A DNA stretch of 64,000 nt from Skermanella mucosa. Its GTDB lineage: Bacteria; Pseudomonadota; Alphaproteobacteria; Azospirillales; Azospirillaceae. Shown here piece after piece: positions 63,293 through 64,000 of this stretch; within the stretch, counting starts at the first letter, position 1; every line of letters begins with the position of its first letter. The notes under the pieces were generated by a model. It made no database searches. It was not told the origin of the DNA and saw nothing but the letters and a program-made list of their open reading frames with translations. Location of the stretch: NCBI RefSeq assembly GCF_016765655.2, contig NZ_CP086106.1, forward strand, positions 4,734,501 through 4,798,500, given 5' to 3'. The translations under genes and the position numbers were made by a program.

Positions 63293-63460
63293 TCAGGACC
63301 TTGGCGGCGGGACGGTGGCGGCCTCCACCTCGGGACGGGACTGCTCGACCTGGATCTGCGCGCCTTGCGATCCTGTCCTGTCCTCATCCTGCGCCAGGAC
63401 GATGGGGGGCGCCGCCAGAGTAAGGGCAAGCGCGGTCGTCAGCATCAGGTTCGTTCGCAT
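63293..63460 (-). CDS. Small exported peptide
   Basis: The 55-residue product has a signal peptide (LMLTTALALTLAAPPIVLAQ) and a mature part of about 30 residues, acidic and Gln-rich (DEDRTGSQGAQIQVEQSR). AAGGAGGAACC before ATG 63460 is a near-perfect ribosome site and decides the start over the longer frame. It lies 187 bp downstream of the anti-sigma-like gene and 18 bp before the next exported gene. Function unknown. Confidence 0.75.
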   Translation of the reverse strand: MRTNLMLTTALALTLAAPPIVLAQDEDRTGSQGAQIQVEQSRPEVEAATVPPPRS

Positions 63461-63580
63461 GGTTCCTCCTTCGCGCATTTATGGCATCGGTCTTGCTCGT
63501 CGCGTGCAGCACCGGGGCAATAGCTTCCCCTCTTGGCTGCACGAGCCAAAATGGATTAATGAAATGTCGGGGCGTGTCAG

Positions 63581-63599
63581 GCCCGGCCTTCAGCCGGGC
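63581..63599 (-). terminator. Hairpin after anti-sigma-like gene
   Basis: GCCCGGC (63581-63587) pairs with GCCGGGC (63593-63599) around CTTCA, about 50 bp past the minus-strand anti-sigma-like stop at 63648. There is no T-run, so termination may be partial. Confidence 0.5.
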
Positions 63600-63647
63600 T
63601 TGGGCGATGAGCCAAGGCATCACTGACACTGCAGATGGGCTTTCCGC

Positions 63648-64000
63648 CTATCCGCGTATCTGGAAGAACGACCGTACCCGCTCGGCGAGGCCGAACTCTG
63701 CTTCGGTTTCCGGCGGCGGCATTTTCCGGATCGACCGGTTCAGCCCATGGGCGACCGCCAAGGTTTCGTCACGCGGCAGATCGCTCGCCATCACGTACAT
63801 CAGGGGACCGTCGGCCCAGTAGGCAACCCGAACATCGTTGCGCTTCTCGGTCACGATCTCGGGATCCGGCTCGGGAAGGCGGGGCTGGATCTGCAAGGTC
63901 AGCCGCCGTCCCTGATCGTCCCTGTAGGAGAGCTGGGCCGCCTGCGACCGGTTGGTCGTCGCGGTGACTTGGCTGCCCATCAGGCTGAACCGGTATCGGC
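63648..64000 (-). CDS. Anti-sigma-factor-like protein, C-terminal part (runs off window)
   Basis: The frame is open to the window edge and ends at 63648, giving about 116 C-terminal residues. RDDQGRRLTLQIQP, VRVAYWADGPLMYVMASDLPRDETLAVAHGLNRSI is the periplasmic end of RsiW/ChrR-like transmembrane anti-sigma factors, where YW-DGPL-Y followed by helix L-R-E-LL-A is a recurring pattern (given here in two blocks). An N-terminal zinc-binding domain and one membrane helix are expected beyond the window, with an ECF sigma gene likely next to it; both are inference. The small exported genes downstream could be its regulon. Confidence 0.7.
   Translation of the reverse strand, partial: RYRFSLMGSQVTATTNRSQAAQLSYRDDQGRRLTLQIQPRLPEPDPEIVTEKRNDVRVAYWADGPLMYVMASDLPRDETLAVAHGLNRSIRKMPPPETEAEFGLAERVRSFFQIRG

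Overview
The window is high-GC chromosomal DNA. Its gene content (PdhS-like and FixJ-like two-component proteins, twin-arginine amidohydrolase, class I PPK2, DUF3141/phosphotransacetylase/acetate kinase/FabI-like cluster, winged-helix/TPR proteins of the adenylate-cyclase-like type) suggests a free-living alphaproteobacterium, most likely of the Rhodospirillales/Azospirillaceae type. This is inference; no rRNA or complete tRNA gene is present to test it.

Layout. 1-1343 is gene-poor and carries two kinds of palindromic repeat. 1344-4368 holds an orphan terminase-small-subunit-like protein, two small proteins and a GlcD-type FAD oxidase. On the minus strand, 11511-4363 reads as a sensor block (MASE4 histidine kinase, FixJ-like regulator, single REC protein) followed by an isochorismatase-like hydrolase, an exported amidohydrolase and an MFS exporter with a C-terminal ABM-like domain. 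11738-14115 has a short-chain dehydrogenase and a second histidine kinase. 17809-14216 is a ribose-type ABC import operon of unknown substrate. 24295-18289 (minus) is a run of envelope-targeted genes, several joined by ATGA overlaps, ending in a gene broken by an early amber codon. 24511-28923 holds an outer-membrane protein, a large membrane TPR protein and two small proteins.

The centre is two facing transcription units. The plus unit (30443-35341) encodes a FabI-like reductase, an MscS-type channel, PPK2 and a PfkB kinase. The minus unit (50678-35534) encodes a DUF3141 protein, a small protein, phosphotransacetylase, acetate kinase, two RND adaptors, an RND pump, glycogen phosphorylase and GlgX. 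Together they suggest acetate/ATP fermentation, polyphosphate and glycogen turnover, channel activity and efflux under one physiological condition, probably energy or oxygen limitation (inference).

50679-52894 looks like an integration scar: AT-rich DNA, a GIY-YIG-type gene with a possible frameshift, an IS630-like relic and an isolated 3' half of a tRNA-Val gene. 54546-60247 is a tightly coupled glycolipid or cell-surface sugar operon (GT2, methyltransferase, GtrA, YfhO-like membrane protein, MscS channel). 60592-64000 has a periplasmic cupin and a minus-strand series of small exported or membrane proteins behind an anti-sigma-like gene that runs off the window.

The most notable unexplained signal is a recurring intergenic sequence, GTTACCGT plus three less fixed bases ending in C. 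It lies at about 24.39, 27.82, 28.28, 30.30, 51.08 and 51.26 kb, several times paired 20-21 bp apart. It is a candidate operator linking the envelope operon with the central fermentation/polyphosphate cluster.
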